49,856 bases of DNA, from positions 1 through 49,856 of the forward strand of contig JAADFU010000179.1 in NCBI GenBank assembly GCA_013152715.1, written 5' to 3'. Each line of letters begins with the position of its first letter. Position 1 is the stretch's first letter. The position numbers were made by a program, and so were the translations under genes. The DNA is from Calditrichota bacterium. Lineage in GTDB: Bacteria > Zhuqueibacterota > Zhuqueibacteria > Thermofontimicrobiales > Thermofontimicrobiaceae. Positions 9,349-17,524 of this stretch are shown one piece after another. The notes below the pieces were generated by a model. That model saw nothing but the letters and a program-made list of their open reading frames with translations, made no database searches and had not been told where the DNA came from.

Positions 9349-10173
9349 ATGAATTTTAACAAAAAATTAGATCAAATTTGCCAGGGAAAAAATAGTCTGG
9401 TTTGCGTGGGCATCGACGTTGATCTGGAAAAAGTGCCACCATTCATTGCCCGAGAAAAAAATGCGCTGGTGAAATTCAGTAAAGTGATCATTGACGCCAC
9501 GCTTCCGTTTGCCGCCGCCTACAAAATTAACACGGCGTTTTTCGAAGCCTATGGCGCGGAAGGCTGGAAAGCAATGGCGGAAATCGCGGAATATTTGCCC
9601 GATGACGTGATCAAAGTCGCTGATGCCAAACGCGGCGACATCGGCAACACGTCACGCCGCTACGCCAGAGCATTTTTTGAGAAGCTGCCTTTTGACGCGA
9701 TCACTGTCAGCCCCTATCTGGGCTTTGACAGCGTGGCACCGTTTTTGGAGCAAAAAGAAAAAGGCGCTTTTGTGCTCTGCCACACGACAAACAAAGGCGC
9801 TGAGGATTTTCAGCGCGTAAGCGACGGACAAAATCAACTTTATGAAATTGTCGCGGCAAAAGTTCAATCGTGGAATGCGTTGGACAATTGCGGACTGGTG
9901 GTCGGCGCCACATATCCGGAGCAGATGCGGGAAGTTCGCGCGTTGGCGCCGGAGTTGCCGTTTCTCGTTCCCGGGCTCGGCGCTCAGGGCGGAGATTATG
10001 AATTGGCCGTTTCCTACGCCACAGATGAAAATGGCAGGGGAGCAATTTTTAACGCCAGCCGCAGCATTTTGTACGCTTCGTCCGGAAAAGATTTTGCCGA
10101 ACGGGCGGAAGAAGCTGCCAGAGAGATGAAAGAAAAAATTAATTCCATTCGTGAAAATAAACGAGGCAACTAG
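9349..10173 (+). CDS. pyrF: Orotidine 5'-phosphate decarboxylase, type 2
   Basis: 274 aa, typical of the longer type 2 (UMP-synthase-like) form. It decarboxylates OMP to UMP, the last step of pyrimidine synthesis. The active-site motif DAKRGDIGN lies at 92-100, with Lys94 as the expected proton donor and Asp92/Asp97 flanking it. The N-terminal VCVGIDVD motif and C-terminal VPGLGAQGG (phosphate binding) are also present. The stop overlaps the pyrE GTG by one base (TAGTG), so the two are translationally coupled. Confidence 0.96.
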   Translation: MNFNKKLDQICQGKNSLVCVGIDVDLEKVPPFIAREKNALVKFSKVIIDATLPFAAAYKINTAFFEAYGAEGWKAMAEIAEYLPDDVIKVADAKRGDIGNTSRRYARAFFEKLPFDAITVSPYLGFDSVAPFLEQKEKGAFVLCHTTNKGAEDFQRVSDGQNQLYEIVAAKVQSWNALDNCGLVVGATYPEQMREVRALAPELPFLVPGLGAQGGDYELAVSYATDENGRGAIFNASRSILYASSGKDFAERAEEAAREMKEKINSIRENKRGN

Positions 10174-10754
10174 TGACAAAAGAGGAAGCATTACATATTT
10201 TTCGTGAGACAGGCGCTCTGTTGGAAGGACATTTTTTATTGACGTCGGGTCTGCACAGTCCGCAATATTTTCAGTGCGCGCGGGTGCTGCAATATCCGAG
10301 AATGGCGCAGAAATTGTGCGGAGAAATTGCCATTCCTTTCGTGGGTGCAGACATCGACGTGGTTGTCGGGCCGGCGATGGGCGGCATTGTGGTGGCGCAG
10401 GAAGTCGCGCGATTGATTGACGCCAGAGCTATTTTTGCCGAACGCGAAGAGGGAAAAATGACTCTTCGCCGCGGATTTGAAATAAACCCGGGCGAGCGAG
10501 TGCTCGTCGTGGAAGATGTGGTTACCACCGGCGGCTCGATCAAAGAAGTGATGGAATTGATTCGCAAGTTGGACGGCGATATTGTGGGCGCTACTTTTTT
10601 GGTCGATCGCAGCCAGGGCAAAGTAAAATTTGACGTTGCGGTGACTTCGCTGTTGCAAATGGACGTGGTAACTTACACGCCAGAAGACTGCCCTTTGTGC
10701 AAGGAAAATATTCCTCTGGTCAAACCCGGCAGTCGCAAAATAGCGAAAAGTTAA
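10173..10754 (+). CDS. pyrE: Orotate phosphoribosyltransferase
   Basis: 193 aa. It makes OMP from orotate and PRPP, supplying the substrate of PyrF encoded just upstream. The PRPP-binding motif VLVVEDVVTTGGS is at 110-122, and the substrate loop region EREEGKMTLRRGF is at 90-102. The C-terminus carries CPLCKENIPLVKPGSR, a tail common in the thermophile/archaeal-like branch of the family. GTG start with GAGG upstream, overlapping the pyrF stop by one base. Confidence 0.96.
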   Translation: MTKEEALHIFRETGALLEGHFLLTSGLHSPQYFQCARVLQYPRMAQKLCGEIAIPFVGADIDVVVGPAMGGIVVAQEVARLIDARAIFAEREEGKMTLRRGFEINPGERVLVVEDVVTTGGSIKEVMELIRKLDGDIVGATFLVDRSQGKVKFDVAVTSLLQMDVVTYTPEDCPLCKENIPLVKPGSRKIAKS

Positions 10755-10791
10755 AAATTTATAAGTTGAATATGAGAGAGGTCGACAATAA

Positions 10792-11154
10792 ATGGCAAAA
10801 GAAGTGATGAAATTGGGCGACATTGTCTGCTCCATCGACGCGGAGACTTCCTATCGTGTGCTGCGCAATCAGGAAGAAGATTTTACCATCGCCAGGGAAA
10901 AGCCGCGATTGAAAGCAGAAGTTTTGATTTCCGAACAGGAAAACGGCTGGGTGAATTATAAGCTTCCCGACGCGCCGGGTTCCATTCGGGCAAATCCGTT
11001 GGGCGCGGAAATCATCAGTCAATGTCGAGGTAAAAAAATGATTGAAACGATTGCTTACGATTTAGCTGATAAATACGATGTTGACGACGACGATGAATTT
11101 TTGGAACAAGTCAAAACTTTTTTGAATATTTTTAAAACGTACAAACTAATCTGA
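10792..11154 (+). CDS. PqqD-like (RRE-fold) protein
   Basis: 120 aa. The C-terminal half (NPLGAEIISQCRGKKMIETI, then a DKYDVD block and FLNIFKTYKLI) follows the PqqD family pattern: an NxxGaxI helix start, a G-K-x-T/M-I-x-E/T turn, and a final winged-helix segment ending in hydrophobics. PqqD domains are peptide-recognition (RRE) modules that present a precursor peptide to a radical SAM or other maturase, but none of those is seen here. The ATG follows GAGAGAGG, and only 8 bp separate it from the homocysteine methyltransferase, so it probably belongs to that unit. A RiPP role is not supported by the neighbours; the function is unknown. Confidence 0.7.
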   Translation: MAKEVMKLGDIVCSIDAETSYRVLRNQEEDFTIAREKPRLKAEVLISEQENGWVNYKLPDAPGSIRANPLGAEIISQCRGKKMIETIAYDLADKYDVDDDDEFLEQVKTFLNIFKTYKLI

Positions 11155-11162
11155 GAGAGATA

Positions 11163-12059
11163 ATGAGCAAATTACTGGACTTAGTGAAAGAAAAGTCAAT
11201 CGTAATTTCTGACGGCGCCTGGGGCACGCTGCTGCATGAAAAGGGTCTTCCTCCCGGCGAATGTCCCGAGTCGTGGAATGTTTCCCATCCGGATATCGTC
11301 AGGCAAATTCCGGAAGGCTATATTGCTGCTGGTTCGGAAGTTGTGTTGACTAACAGTTTCGGCGCCAGCCCGTTGAAGCTTGGGTTGTTCAATCTCAGCG
11401 AGTCGGCACATGATTTCAACTTTGCTGCGGCAAAAATTTCGCGCGCAGCAGCCGGCGACGAGGTGCTTGTGTTAGCCTCTGTCGGCCCGACCGGACAGTT
11501 TTTGGCGCCATTGGGAGAAATTTCAGAAAAAGAAATGATTGAAAATTTTCGGACGCAAATAAAGGGTCTGGCCGACGGCGGCGCCGATGCAATTTTGATT
11601 GAAACCATGTCTGACATCGGCGAGGCGAGCTGTGCGGTCAGAGCGGCGCAGGACGTGTGCGATCTGCCAATTTTAGTTTCCATGACCCTGGAAAGAGGGA
11701 AACAGGGCTATCGCACGCTGATGGGCAACAGTGTTGCAGAAATTGTGACATTTTTTACAGCGGCAGGCGTGGACATTTTGGGTACGAATTGCGGCAACGG
11801 CACCGCCGGGATCGTGGAAATCGTGCAGGAATTTCGCAGCTTCACCGACAAACCGATTGTCGCGCATCCCAATGCCGGTTTGCCTGTCGTGCAGGATGGT
11901 GAGACGATTTTCCCGGAGAGACCTGATGAAATGGCTTCTTTGGTGCCTGATCTGGTTGAAGCCGGCGCTAATATTATCGGCGGTTGCTGCGGCACAGGCC
12001 CGGATCACATTCGCGCGATTGCGCAGCAAGTACGCGCCATTCGGGCGCAAAAATTCTAA
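11163..12059 (+). CDS. Homocysteine S-methyltransferase (MetH N-terminal-type domain)
   Basis: 298 aa. A single-domain zinc-dependent methyltransferase corresponding to the first module of cobalamin-dependent methionine synthase. The zinc ligands are visible: Cys210 in GTNCGNG and Cys275-Cys276 in GGCCGTGP; the N-terminal DGAWGTLL is the usual substrate-loop motif. It transfers a methyl group to homocysteine; the donor could be a separate corrinoid protein, S-methylmethionine or a betaine. The gene for a corrinoid-activating protein lies 48 bp downstream, which favours a corrinoid-linked, split methionine synthase. The folate-binding and B12-binding modules are not in this window. Confidence 0.88.
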   Translation: MSKLLDLVKEKSIVISDGAWGTLLHEKGLPPGECPESWNVSHPDIVRQIPEGYIAAGSEVVLTNSFGASPLKLGLFNLSESAHDFNFAAAKISRAAAGDEVLVLASVGPTGQFLAPLGEISEKEMIENFRTQIKGLADGGADAILIETMSDIGEASCAVRAAQDVCDLPILVSMTLERGKQGYRTLMGNSVAEIVTFFTAAGVDILGTNCGNGTAGIVEIVQEFRSFTDKPIVAHPNAGLPVVQDGETIFPERPDEMASLVPDLVEAGANIIGGCCGTGPDHIRAIAQQVRAIRAQKF

Positions 12060-12107
12060 CTGTGGGACTCAACCTATTGAAAAAAATCTACGGAAGGGCG
12101 GTTAGTT

Positions 12108-13958
12108 TTGAACGAAGAAGAGATACTTGTTATTTTTCAGCCAAAAAATAAAACGGTCAAAGTTTCTATTGGCACCGATCTTGTGGATGCCGCTGAGAAG
12201 GCTGACATCATTATTCCGACTCCCTGCGGGAAAATCGGCAAATGCGGCAAATGCAAAATAAAAATTACAAACATTGAATTGCCTTTTACTCTGCAGGAAG
12301 AATTCTGGCTGACACCTGATGAGCGCGAGTCGGGTATTCATCTGGCGTGTCAGGTCAAAGTGGAAGCGCCGCTGGTTGTCGAGATCATCAGCGAAGAAAA
12401 AGCAGCGGAAACGAAAATTTTGACCTACGATTTGGCGACTGATTTTGACATTGATCACCATTTGGAAAAAAAATATGTCGAGTTTCAAGCGCCGGACATT
12501 GAAAATCAAATTGATGATATCGAAAACCTCGAAGCGAGCGCTTTACAGGATGATCATGCCGTAGATTTGCCGCTGTCTATTTTTCAAAATTTACCAACCT
12601 TTTTGCGCAAAAATGATTTTCACGCAACAATCGTTCTGGAAGGGAACCGCATCCTTTCGCTCGAATCATCGGATACGTCTGCGCGACTGTTTGGCGTTGC
12701 CGTGGATCTGGGGACGACCACCATCGTGGGCTCGCTCGTTAACATGTACGGCGGAGAAATTTTAGCAATCGCCGCGCGCACAAATCCGCAGGCAAAACAC
12801 GGCGCCGATGTGATCAGCCGCGTGAAATACGCTACATCCGAACCGGGCGGTCTGGGGAAATTGCAAAGCAGTGTTGTGGAAGCCATCAATGAAATTATTG
12901 ACGAATTGTGCGAAAAGTCGGAAGTGAATTGCCGGGAAATTTATGAGTTGAGTCTGGCGGGAAACACGATCATGAATCATCTTTTTTTGGGCGTTTCTCC
13001 GCAGTACATTGCCGAAGCACCTTACATCCCCGCTTTTCGCATAAGCCAGAGATTTAATGCCACAGAATTAGGCGTCACAATTCAGCCGCGGGGCTCTGTG
13101 GTTACGTTGCCCAATATTTCCGGTTATGTGGGCGGCGACATCGTCGGTTTCATTTTGGCGAGTTCCATTCACAAAGCGGAAAAGATCACGCTGGGAATCG
13201 ACATCGGCACCAACGGCGAGATTGTGCTGGGCAACAAAGATCGGTTGCTTTGCTGTTCCGCTGCGGCAGGCCCCGCATTTGAAGGCGGACAGATTAGTTG
13301 TGGCATGCGCGCCGCGGAAGGCGCTATTGATAAATTTGCCGTCGGCAACGATCAGGTTTTCTACCACGTGATTGGCGAGACAGACCCCAGGGGCATTTGC
13401 GGCACAGCGCTGGTGGACGCCGTTGCTGAACTTTTGCGAGTCGGCGTGATTAACGAAACCGGCAGAATAGTCGTGGAGGAAGCGGAAAAACTTCCTGAAT
13501 GGCTGCGAGAAAAAATTGTCTCTGAAGATAAAAAAATTGCTTTCAATATCGCCGAGCCAAACAAACCGGAAGCTTTGCCTTTGCAAATTACCCAGCAAGA
13601 TATTCGCGAATTGCAATTAGGAAAAGGCGCCATCGCTGCGGGAATTGAAATTTTGTGCAAGGAATTGAACATTTCCACTGCAGACATCGAAGAGGCGCTC
13701 ATCGCTGGCGCTTTTGGCAGTTATTTGAATAAATACAACGCCCGAACCATTGGTTTGATTCCAAATATCCCGCTGGAAAGAGTGAAATATGTCGGCAATG
13801 CCGCCAGCCTCGGCGCGAAAAAATTTCTTCTCTCCAAACGCGAACGAGACGAAGCGGAAAAAATCATCCGACAGACCGAATACATTGAATTGTCTTCGCG
13901 ATTGGATTTTCAAGAAGTTTTTGCGGAGAAGATGTTTTTTGAGAAGGATGCTTTATAA
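12108..13958 (+). CDS. RACo-type corrinoid activation protein (2Fe-2S ferredoxin plus ASKHA/DUF4445 domain)
   Basis: 616 aa. The N-terminal ferredoxin domain has the plant-type 2Fe-2S ligands Cys40, Cys46, Cys49 and Cys81 (CGKIGKCGKC...LAC). The C-terminal ~410 residues are the ASKHA-fold ATPase with GVAVDLGTTTIVGSLV (about 198-213) and LGIDIGTNGEIVLG (about 362-375) as phosphate-binding motifs. Family members use ATP to reduce inactive Co(II) corrinoid back to Co(I). With the adjacent methyltransferase this suggests reactivation of a methionine synthase lacking the SAM-dependent reactivation domain. The start is TTG with GGAAGGG upstream. The stop codon is embedded in the first base pairs of a palindromic repeat. 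Confidence 0.9.
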   Translation: MNEEEILVIFQPKNKTVKVSIGTDLVDAAEKADIIIPTPCGKIGKCGKCKIKITNIELPFTLQEEFWLTPDERESGIHLACQVKVEAPLVVEIISEEKAAETKILTYDLATDFDIDHHLEKKYVEFQAPDIENQIDDIENLEASALQDDHAVDLPLSIFQNLPTFLRKNDFHATIVLEGNRILSLESSDTSARLFGVAVDLGTTTIVGSLVNMYGGEILAIAARTNPQAKHGADVISRVKYATSEPGGLGKLQSSVVEAINEIIDELCEKSEVNCREIYELSLAGNTIMNHLFLGVSPQYIAEAPYIPAFRISQRFNATELGVTIQPRGSVVTLPNISGYVGGDIVGFILASSIHKAEKITLGIDIGTNGEIVLGNKDRLLCCSAAAGPAFEGGQISCGMRAAEGAIDKFAVGNDQVFYHVIGETDPRGICGTALVDAVAELLRVGVINETGRIVVEEAEKLPEWLREKIVSEDKKIAFNIAEPNKPEALPLQITQQDIRELQLGKGAIAAGIEILCKELNISTADIEEALIAGAFGSYLNKYNARTIGLIPNIPLERVKYVGNAASLGAKKFLLSKRERDEAEKIIRQTEYIELSSRLDFQEVFAEKMFFEKDAL

Positions 13959-13989
13959 GTGTGCGCCATCTTTGCGATGGGGTACACTT
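13957..13989. repeat. Intergenic palindromic repeat, copy 1
   Basis: Arms AAGTGTGCGCCATC and GATGGGGTACACTT are separated by 5 nt. The outer 6 bp and inner 5 bp pair, with a 3-nt asymmetric bulge between. In reverse complement it matches copy 2 at 14038-14069 (AAGTGTACCCCA ... TGGCGCACACTT), so the two lie as an inverted pair. It overlaps the stop codon of the upstream gene. It is followed by TTTTTTT, so it could also terminate transcription. Confidence 0.75.
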
Positions 13990-14037
13990 GGTTTTTTTGT
14001 TGTTTTCGGGAAAGAACTCGTTTTGGGAATATCTCAC

Positions 14038-14069
14038 AAGTGTACCCCACCTATTGGTGGAGCACACTT
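14038..14069. repeat. Intergenic palindromic repeat, copy 2
   Basis: Arms AAGTGTACCCCACC and GGTGGAGCACACTT around a 4-nt loop. It has the same asymmetric mismatch pattern as copy 1 but in the opposite orientation, 48 bp away. This resembles the paired, inverted arrangement of REP/BIME elements. No transposase is adjacent. Confidence 0.75.
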
Positions 14070-14113
14070 GAATTTAAGGAACAAATCTCCAAATTTTTGG
14101 TAATCTAAATATC

Positions 14114-14377
14114 ATGAAAAAATTCCGAAAAAATAAATATTTGATTTTTGTTGTCGCATCATGGCTGGCGGCGCGGCTCAAGCTGACTTTTGAGTTTTCG
14201 CGATTAGCGCTGTTCCGCGTGAAGCCTGGCGCAGAAGTGAGATTCGTGATCCGGCAGCATCGTTGGTTGCGCCACAGTGATTGGTGCTGGGATAGCGATA
14301 GATTTTCCGTCATCAAATTCGACGACGCGCAGGAAAAAATTATTGTGCATCAATTTCCGGTAATTTCAGAAAATTAG
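14114..14377 (+). CDS. Small hypothetical basic protein
   Basis: 87 aa. The N-terminus is basic followed by a short hydrophobic stretch (KYLIFVVASWLAARL), then a Trp-rich, mostly polar region. There is no good ribosome binding site before the ATG, and the frame ends 17 bp before the rhomboid start. It could be a genuine small membrane-associated protein co-transcribed with the rhomboid gene or a chance frame. If it is not a gene, 13959-14394 is a 436-bp gap holding only the two palindromes. Confidence 0.35.
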   Translation: MKKFRKNKYLIFVVASWLAARLKLTFEFSRLALFRVKPGAEVRFVIRQHRWLRHSDWCWDSDRFSVIKFDDAQEKIIVHQFPVISEN

Positions 14378-14394
14378 ACAAAGAGGACAATTTT

Positions 14395-15246
14395 TTGGCA
14401 GGGAAAGTTAAGAGAGCAATTATCTGCCCCAATTGCGGCAAACTCATCAGCGCCAATGCAGAAGAGTGCTACTATTGCGGACTAAAACATCCGGGCAAAC
14501 TTGGGATGCATTCATTCATTCAGCGAATTTTCGGTACAAAAATAACGATGGTGAACGCCATCATTTATTTCAGCGTCGTATTGTTCGTGATAGCTTTAGC
14601 CATCGACCCGAGAGCGATTTTGCGGTCAGGAGGCGGATTTTTGAGTCTGCTGAGTCCCAGTTCCAAGGCGCTGGTGATTTTAGGCATCACCGGCGCGCGT
14701 TCGATGTACGGCGGTCAGTACTGGACTTTGATTACGGCGATTTATTTGCACGGCGGCTTGTTGCACATTTTGTTTAACATGCTCTGGATTAAACAATTAG
14801 GTCCCATGGTAGAACAAATTTTCGGCACGTCGCGGTTTTTCCTGATTTTCACTATTGCCGGCGTCTTCGGTTTCATTCTGTCCAATGCGCTGACCGGCGC
14901 TCCGACTATTGGCGCTTCAGGGTCGATTTTCGGGCTGCTCGGCGCGTTGATTTACTACGGACGGGCAAGAGGCGGCACTTTCGGACGGTACCTTTACCCG
15001 CAACTGCTTTCATGGGCAGTGATTCTGTTTTTGTTTGGTTTCTTCATGCCGGGAATTAACAACCTGGCGCATTTAGGCGGCTTCATTGGCGGTTACGTTT
15101 CCGGAAATCTTTTAGGATACCAGGAAGCGAAGCACGAGTCCCTGGCAATGAGAAAAATCGCCGCCATTTTGATTGTTGTGACCGTTGCATGTTTTGTGAT
15201 ATCTCTGCTGACAATCAAATCCTCGATGATGCTTTATTTCCGATAA
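14395..15246 (+). CDS. Rhomboid intramembrane serine protease with N-terminal zinc ribbon
   Basis: 283 aa, TTG start with AAGAGGA 7 bp upstream. Residues 10-30 form a zinc ribbon (Cys11, Cys14, Cys25, Cys28: CPNC...CYYC). The rest is a rhomboid core of about six or seven membrane segments with the HxxxN motif (His124-Asn128, HILFN), the catalytic Ser175 in GASGS and His226 in AHLGGFIGG. All residues needed for activity are present. It should cleave single-pass membrane proteins within the inner membrane. The cytoplasmic zinc ribbon is an accessory domain seen in some bacterial rhomboids and may bind a partner. Substrates unknown. Confidence 0.9.
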   Translation: MAGKVKRAIICPNCGKLISANAEECYYCGLKHPGKLGMHSFIQRIFGTKITMVNAIIYFSVVLFVIALAIDPRAILRSGGGFLSLLSPSSKALVILGITGARSMYGGQYWTLITAIYLHGGLLHILFNMLWIKQLGPMVEQIFGTSRFFLIFTIAGVFGFILSNALTGAPTIGASGSIFGLLGALIYYGRARGGTFGRYLYPQLLSWAVILFLFGFFMPGINNLAHLGGFIGGYVSGNLLGYQEAKHESLAMRKIAAILIVVTVACFVISLLTIKSSMMLYFR

Positions 15247-15262
15247 TGATTGGAATCCAGTA

Positions 15263-15775
15263 ATGAAATTTTCCACAAAATTTGCAGTTTCTCTCGCTGC
15301 TGTCGTTTTTGTTTTTTGGCATCGATTTTTGTTCGCGCAAAATTTTGAAGACCAACTCCAGCGCGAGGATAAACATTTTCTCGGCGGGGGAAAAATGTTA
15401 GTCTGGGCGTCGGAATATCTGCGCTTTCTTCATTCGTCCGGCTTCCGGGATCACGGCTGTTTTTTGGATGAAAAAGTTGCGCCGTTGTCCACCGTCACTT
15501 TTGTTGGCGAAAATTTAAAAGAAATTTCGACAGAGTTTACCTCGCAAACCTGGGTTCCCAGCCATTTCCGAATCGATTATCAAATAAAAAATGCGCTTCA
15601 TTTCAGCGGTCTGCTCTATGTGGCGCTTTCTTGTAAGTTGGAAATTGCGCCGAAATCAAGAGAATCATGCGATGAGCGCTGCGCAGTGGGCGCTTCGGAA
15701 CAAAAAGCGATTGAAGCCTTTGACAGCGCGCAAAACATCGACGATTTGATTCAGTCAAGCATTGGCATGAATTAG
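15263..15775 (+). CDS. Secreted protein of unknown function
   Basis: 170 aa. A signal peptide (MKFSTKFAVSLAAVVFVFWHRFLFAQ) precedes a mixed alpha/beta region with four scattered cysteines in the second half and the C-terminal repeat-like SAQNIDDLIQSSIG. I recognise no family. It begins 16 bp after the rhomboid stop and is followed 50 bp later by a TPR gene, so it may be co-transcribed with them. The ribosome site before the ATG is weak (TTGGAATCC). Confidence 0.6.
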   Translation: MKFSTKFAVSLAAVVFVFWHRFLFAQNFEDQLQREDKHFLGGGKMLVWASEYLRFLHSSGFRDHGCFLDEKVAPLSTVTFVGENLKEISTEFTSQTWVPSHFRIDYQIKNALHFSGLLYVALSCKLEIAPKSRESCDERCAVGASEQKAIEAFDSAQNIDDLIQSSIGMN

Positions 15776-15825
15776 GCGGATATCAGATTGAATTAAAATA
15801 GCATTTCCGGATAAGGAGGCATCTT

Positions 15826-16899
15826 TTGAAAAAGATAGCAATTTTCTGGACATTGTTTTTTATTTTTGCAAGTTTTCATTTCGTCCAGGGCCAGGAATCG
15901 ATCAAATTTTCCGGAGTCGACACGCTGATCGATCGCGCTGTGGCTATTTTTTATCAGAAAAAGTTCGATCGTGCAATTTACATTTGTGATTCTATTATCA
16001 CGGAATATCCGGATAATCCGCTGGGTTATCTGGGTTTGGCTGGCGTGTATCATTTGCTGATGCTCAATTACCGCGTGAGTTATTATGACATGAAATTTGA
16101 CAGCGTCAGTTCGCTGGCGATCAAGGTCGGAGAAAAAACCATCAAAAAATATCATAACGACGCTTACGCTTATTTTGTGCTCGGCGCGTCTTACGGGTTT
16201 CGCGGGCTGAACCGCATTCGCAAAAAAAAATGGCTGGGCGCTTTCCACGATGGATTGAAGGGAATTTCCAACATCAAAAAGGCGCAACGTTTGAACAAAA
16301 ATCTGTACGACGTTTACTACGCACTCGGACTTTTTTATTACTGGAAAAGCGTGAAGGCGAGATTTCTCACATCGCTGCGGTTGATGAAAGACGAGCGGGA
16401 AAAGGGAATTGAATATTTAAAAATTGCCATCAAAAAAGGACATTTGGCAAAGTTGGAAGGAAAATTTGCCCTCATTGAAATTTACTACTACGAAGATCGC
16501 TACGAGGAGGCGCTGGAAGAATGTCAAACTTTGGAAGACACATTTAAAGACGATCCCACCTGGAATTATCTCATGGCAAAAATAAACGGGAAATTAAGCC
16601 ACTGGGAGGACTCGCGAACTTACTTCACGCGCGTTCTGGAATTGCTGGATGAGTTTCCTCTGAAAAGCAACAGCTATTACGCTGAGTGCTACTATGGTCT
16701 GGCAAAAGCTGCTTTTGAAATGGAAAATTATGATACCGCTGCGAAAGAAATCAAATTAGCGGAAGAATTCAGTCAAAAAAGCGATAAAAAGAAAGAAATC
16801 GAAGGCCCGTTGCTTGATTCTGACCTGGTATTGAAAAGAATGAAAAAGCTAAAAACGCAATTGCAAAAAATGGGCTATGAATTGGAATCGTCGCCGTAA
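15826..16899 (+). CDS. Exported TPR-like repeat protein
   Basis: 357 aa, TTG start supported by a strong AAGGAGG at 15813-15819. A signal peptide (to about residue 24, ending VQGQ) leads into helical repeats of tetratricopeptide type (YQKKFDRAIYICDSIITEYP, NPLGYLGLAGVYHLL, YEDRYEEALEECQTLEDTF), continuing to about residue 320. The C-terminus is highly charged. Such periplasmic TPR proteins act as scaffolds; no specific partner is evident. Confidence 0.8.
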   Translation: MKKIAIFWTLFFIFASFHFVQGQESIKFSGVDTLIDRAVAIFYQKKFDRAIYICDSIITEYPDNPLGYLGLAGVYHLLMLNYRVSYYDMKFDSVSSLAIKVGEKTIKKYHNDAYAYFVLGASYGFRGLNRIRKKKWLGAFHDGLKGISNIKKAQRLNKNLYDVYYALGLFYYWKSVKARFLTSLRLMKDEREKGIEYLKIAIKKGHLAKLEGKFALIEIYYYEDRYEEALEECQTLEDTFKDDPTWNYLMAKINGKLSHWEDSRTYFTRVLELLDEFPLKSNSYYAECYYGLAKAAFEMENYDTAAKEIKLAEEFSQKSDKKKEIEGPLLDSDLVLKRMKKLKTQLQKMGYELESSP

Positions 16900-16976
16900 A
16901 GTCACTCACTCAAATCACCCGATTATTTAAAATTGTAATGGATCGCCAAAAAAGACGCACTTTCTCGGAGGAAAGA

Positions 16977-17450
16977 ATGCGGGGAAAAAACAGTAAAAAA
17001 GTTTTATATTATTCTTCTCCCATTGGCTTCATTGAAATTATTAGCGCTGCGGACGCCATCACCGGCATTTATTTTTGTAAAGAAAAGAGATTACCCGAAG
17101 AGAGTACCCCTGTTTTAAAAGAATGTCGCGATCAATTGCAGGCATACTTTGCGGGTCAATTGCAGAAATTTGATCTGCCGTTGTCTTTTTCAGGAACAGA
17201 ATTTCAACAGCAGGTTTGGCAGGCGCTGCAAAAAATACCTTTTGGCGAAACAGAGTCATATTCGCAAATTGCCAAAAATATTCATCGTCCCAAAGCTGTC
17301 AGGGCCGTAGGCGGCGCCAATCATCGAAATCCGATTTCCATAGTGATTCCCTGCCATCGGGTAATTGGCGCAAACGGAAAATTGGTCGGTTACGGCGGCG
17401 GCTTGTGGAGAAAGCAGTGGCTATTGGAACACGAAGTGAAGCACAAATAA
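16977..17450 (+). CDS. ogt: Methylated-DNA--protein-cysteine methyltransferase
   Basis: 157 aa from the ATG chosen here, which has GGAGGA 5 bp upstream; an in-frame ATG at 16938 lacks a ribosome site and adds only 13 polar residues. It repairs O6-alkylguanine by transferring the alkyl group to its own cysteine. The acceptor is Cys126 in the IPCHRV motif; the DNA-recognition helix region is VWQALQKIPFGETESYSQIA and the NxxSIVIPCHRVI block is intact. The N-terminal domain is short, as in Ogt. A bidirectional terminator follows directly. Confidence 0.94.
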   Translation: MRGKNSKKVLYYSSPIGFIEIISAADAITGIYFCKEKRLPEESTPVLKECRDQLQAYFAGQLQKFDLPLSFSGTEFQQQVWQALQKIPFGETESYSQIAKNIHRPKAVRAVGGANHRNPISIVIPCHRVIGANGKLVGYGGGLWRKQWLLEHEVKHK

Positions 17451-17452
17451 AA

Positions 17453-17491
17453 AAAGAGGATAGCACGGCAGGTTTGATTGCTATCCTCTTT
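17453..17491. terminator. Bidirectional terminator between convergent genes
   Basis: AAAGAGGATAGCA and TGCTATCCTCTTT form a perfect 13-bp stem with a 13-nt loop. It is flanked by A-rich and T-rich ends, so it can act from both sides: for ogt on the plus strand and for the small membrane protein on the minus strand. Confidence 0.85.
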
Positions 17492-17524
17492 ATCAAAAAG
17501 GTGCGAAAGGAGAAAAAGTGAGCT

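Noticed and set aside
9652-10191. 179-codon minus-strand frame opposite pyrF
   Set aside because: Antisense to a well-conserved enzyme; no family motif and no ribosome site.
13957-14069. Two similar hairpins 48 bp apart as a mini CRISPR array
   Set aside because: The copies are inverted rather than direct, only two are present and no cas gene is near.
13789-14103. Plus-strand open frame running through the two palindromes
   Set aside because: It is a shifted frame of the RACo-type gene end and translates the repeat sequence; no ribosome site.
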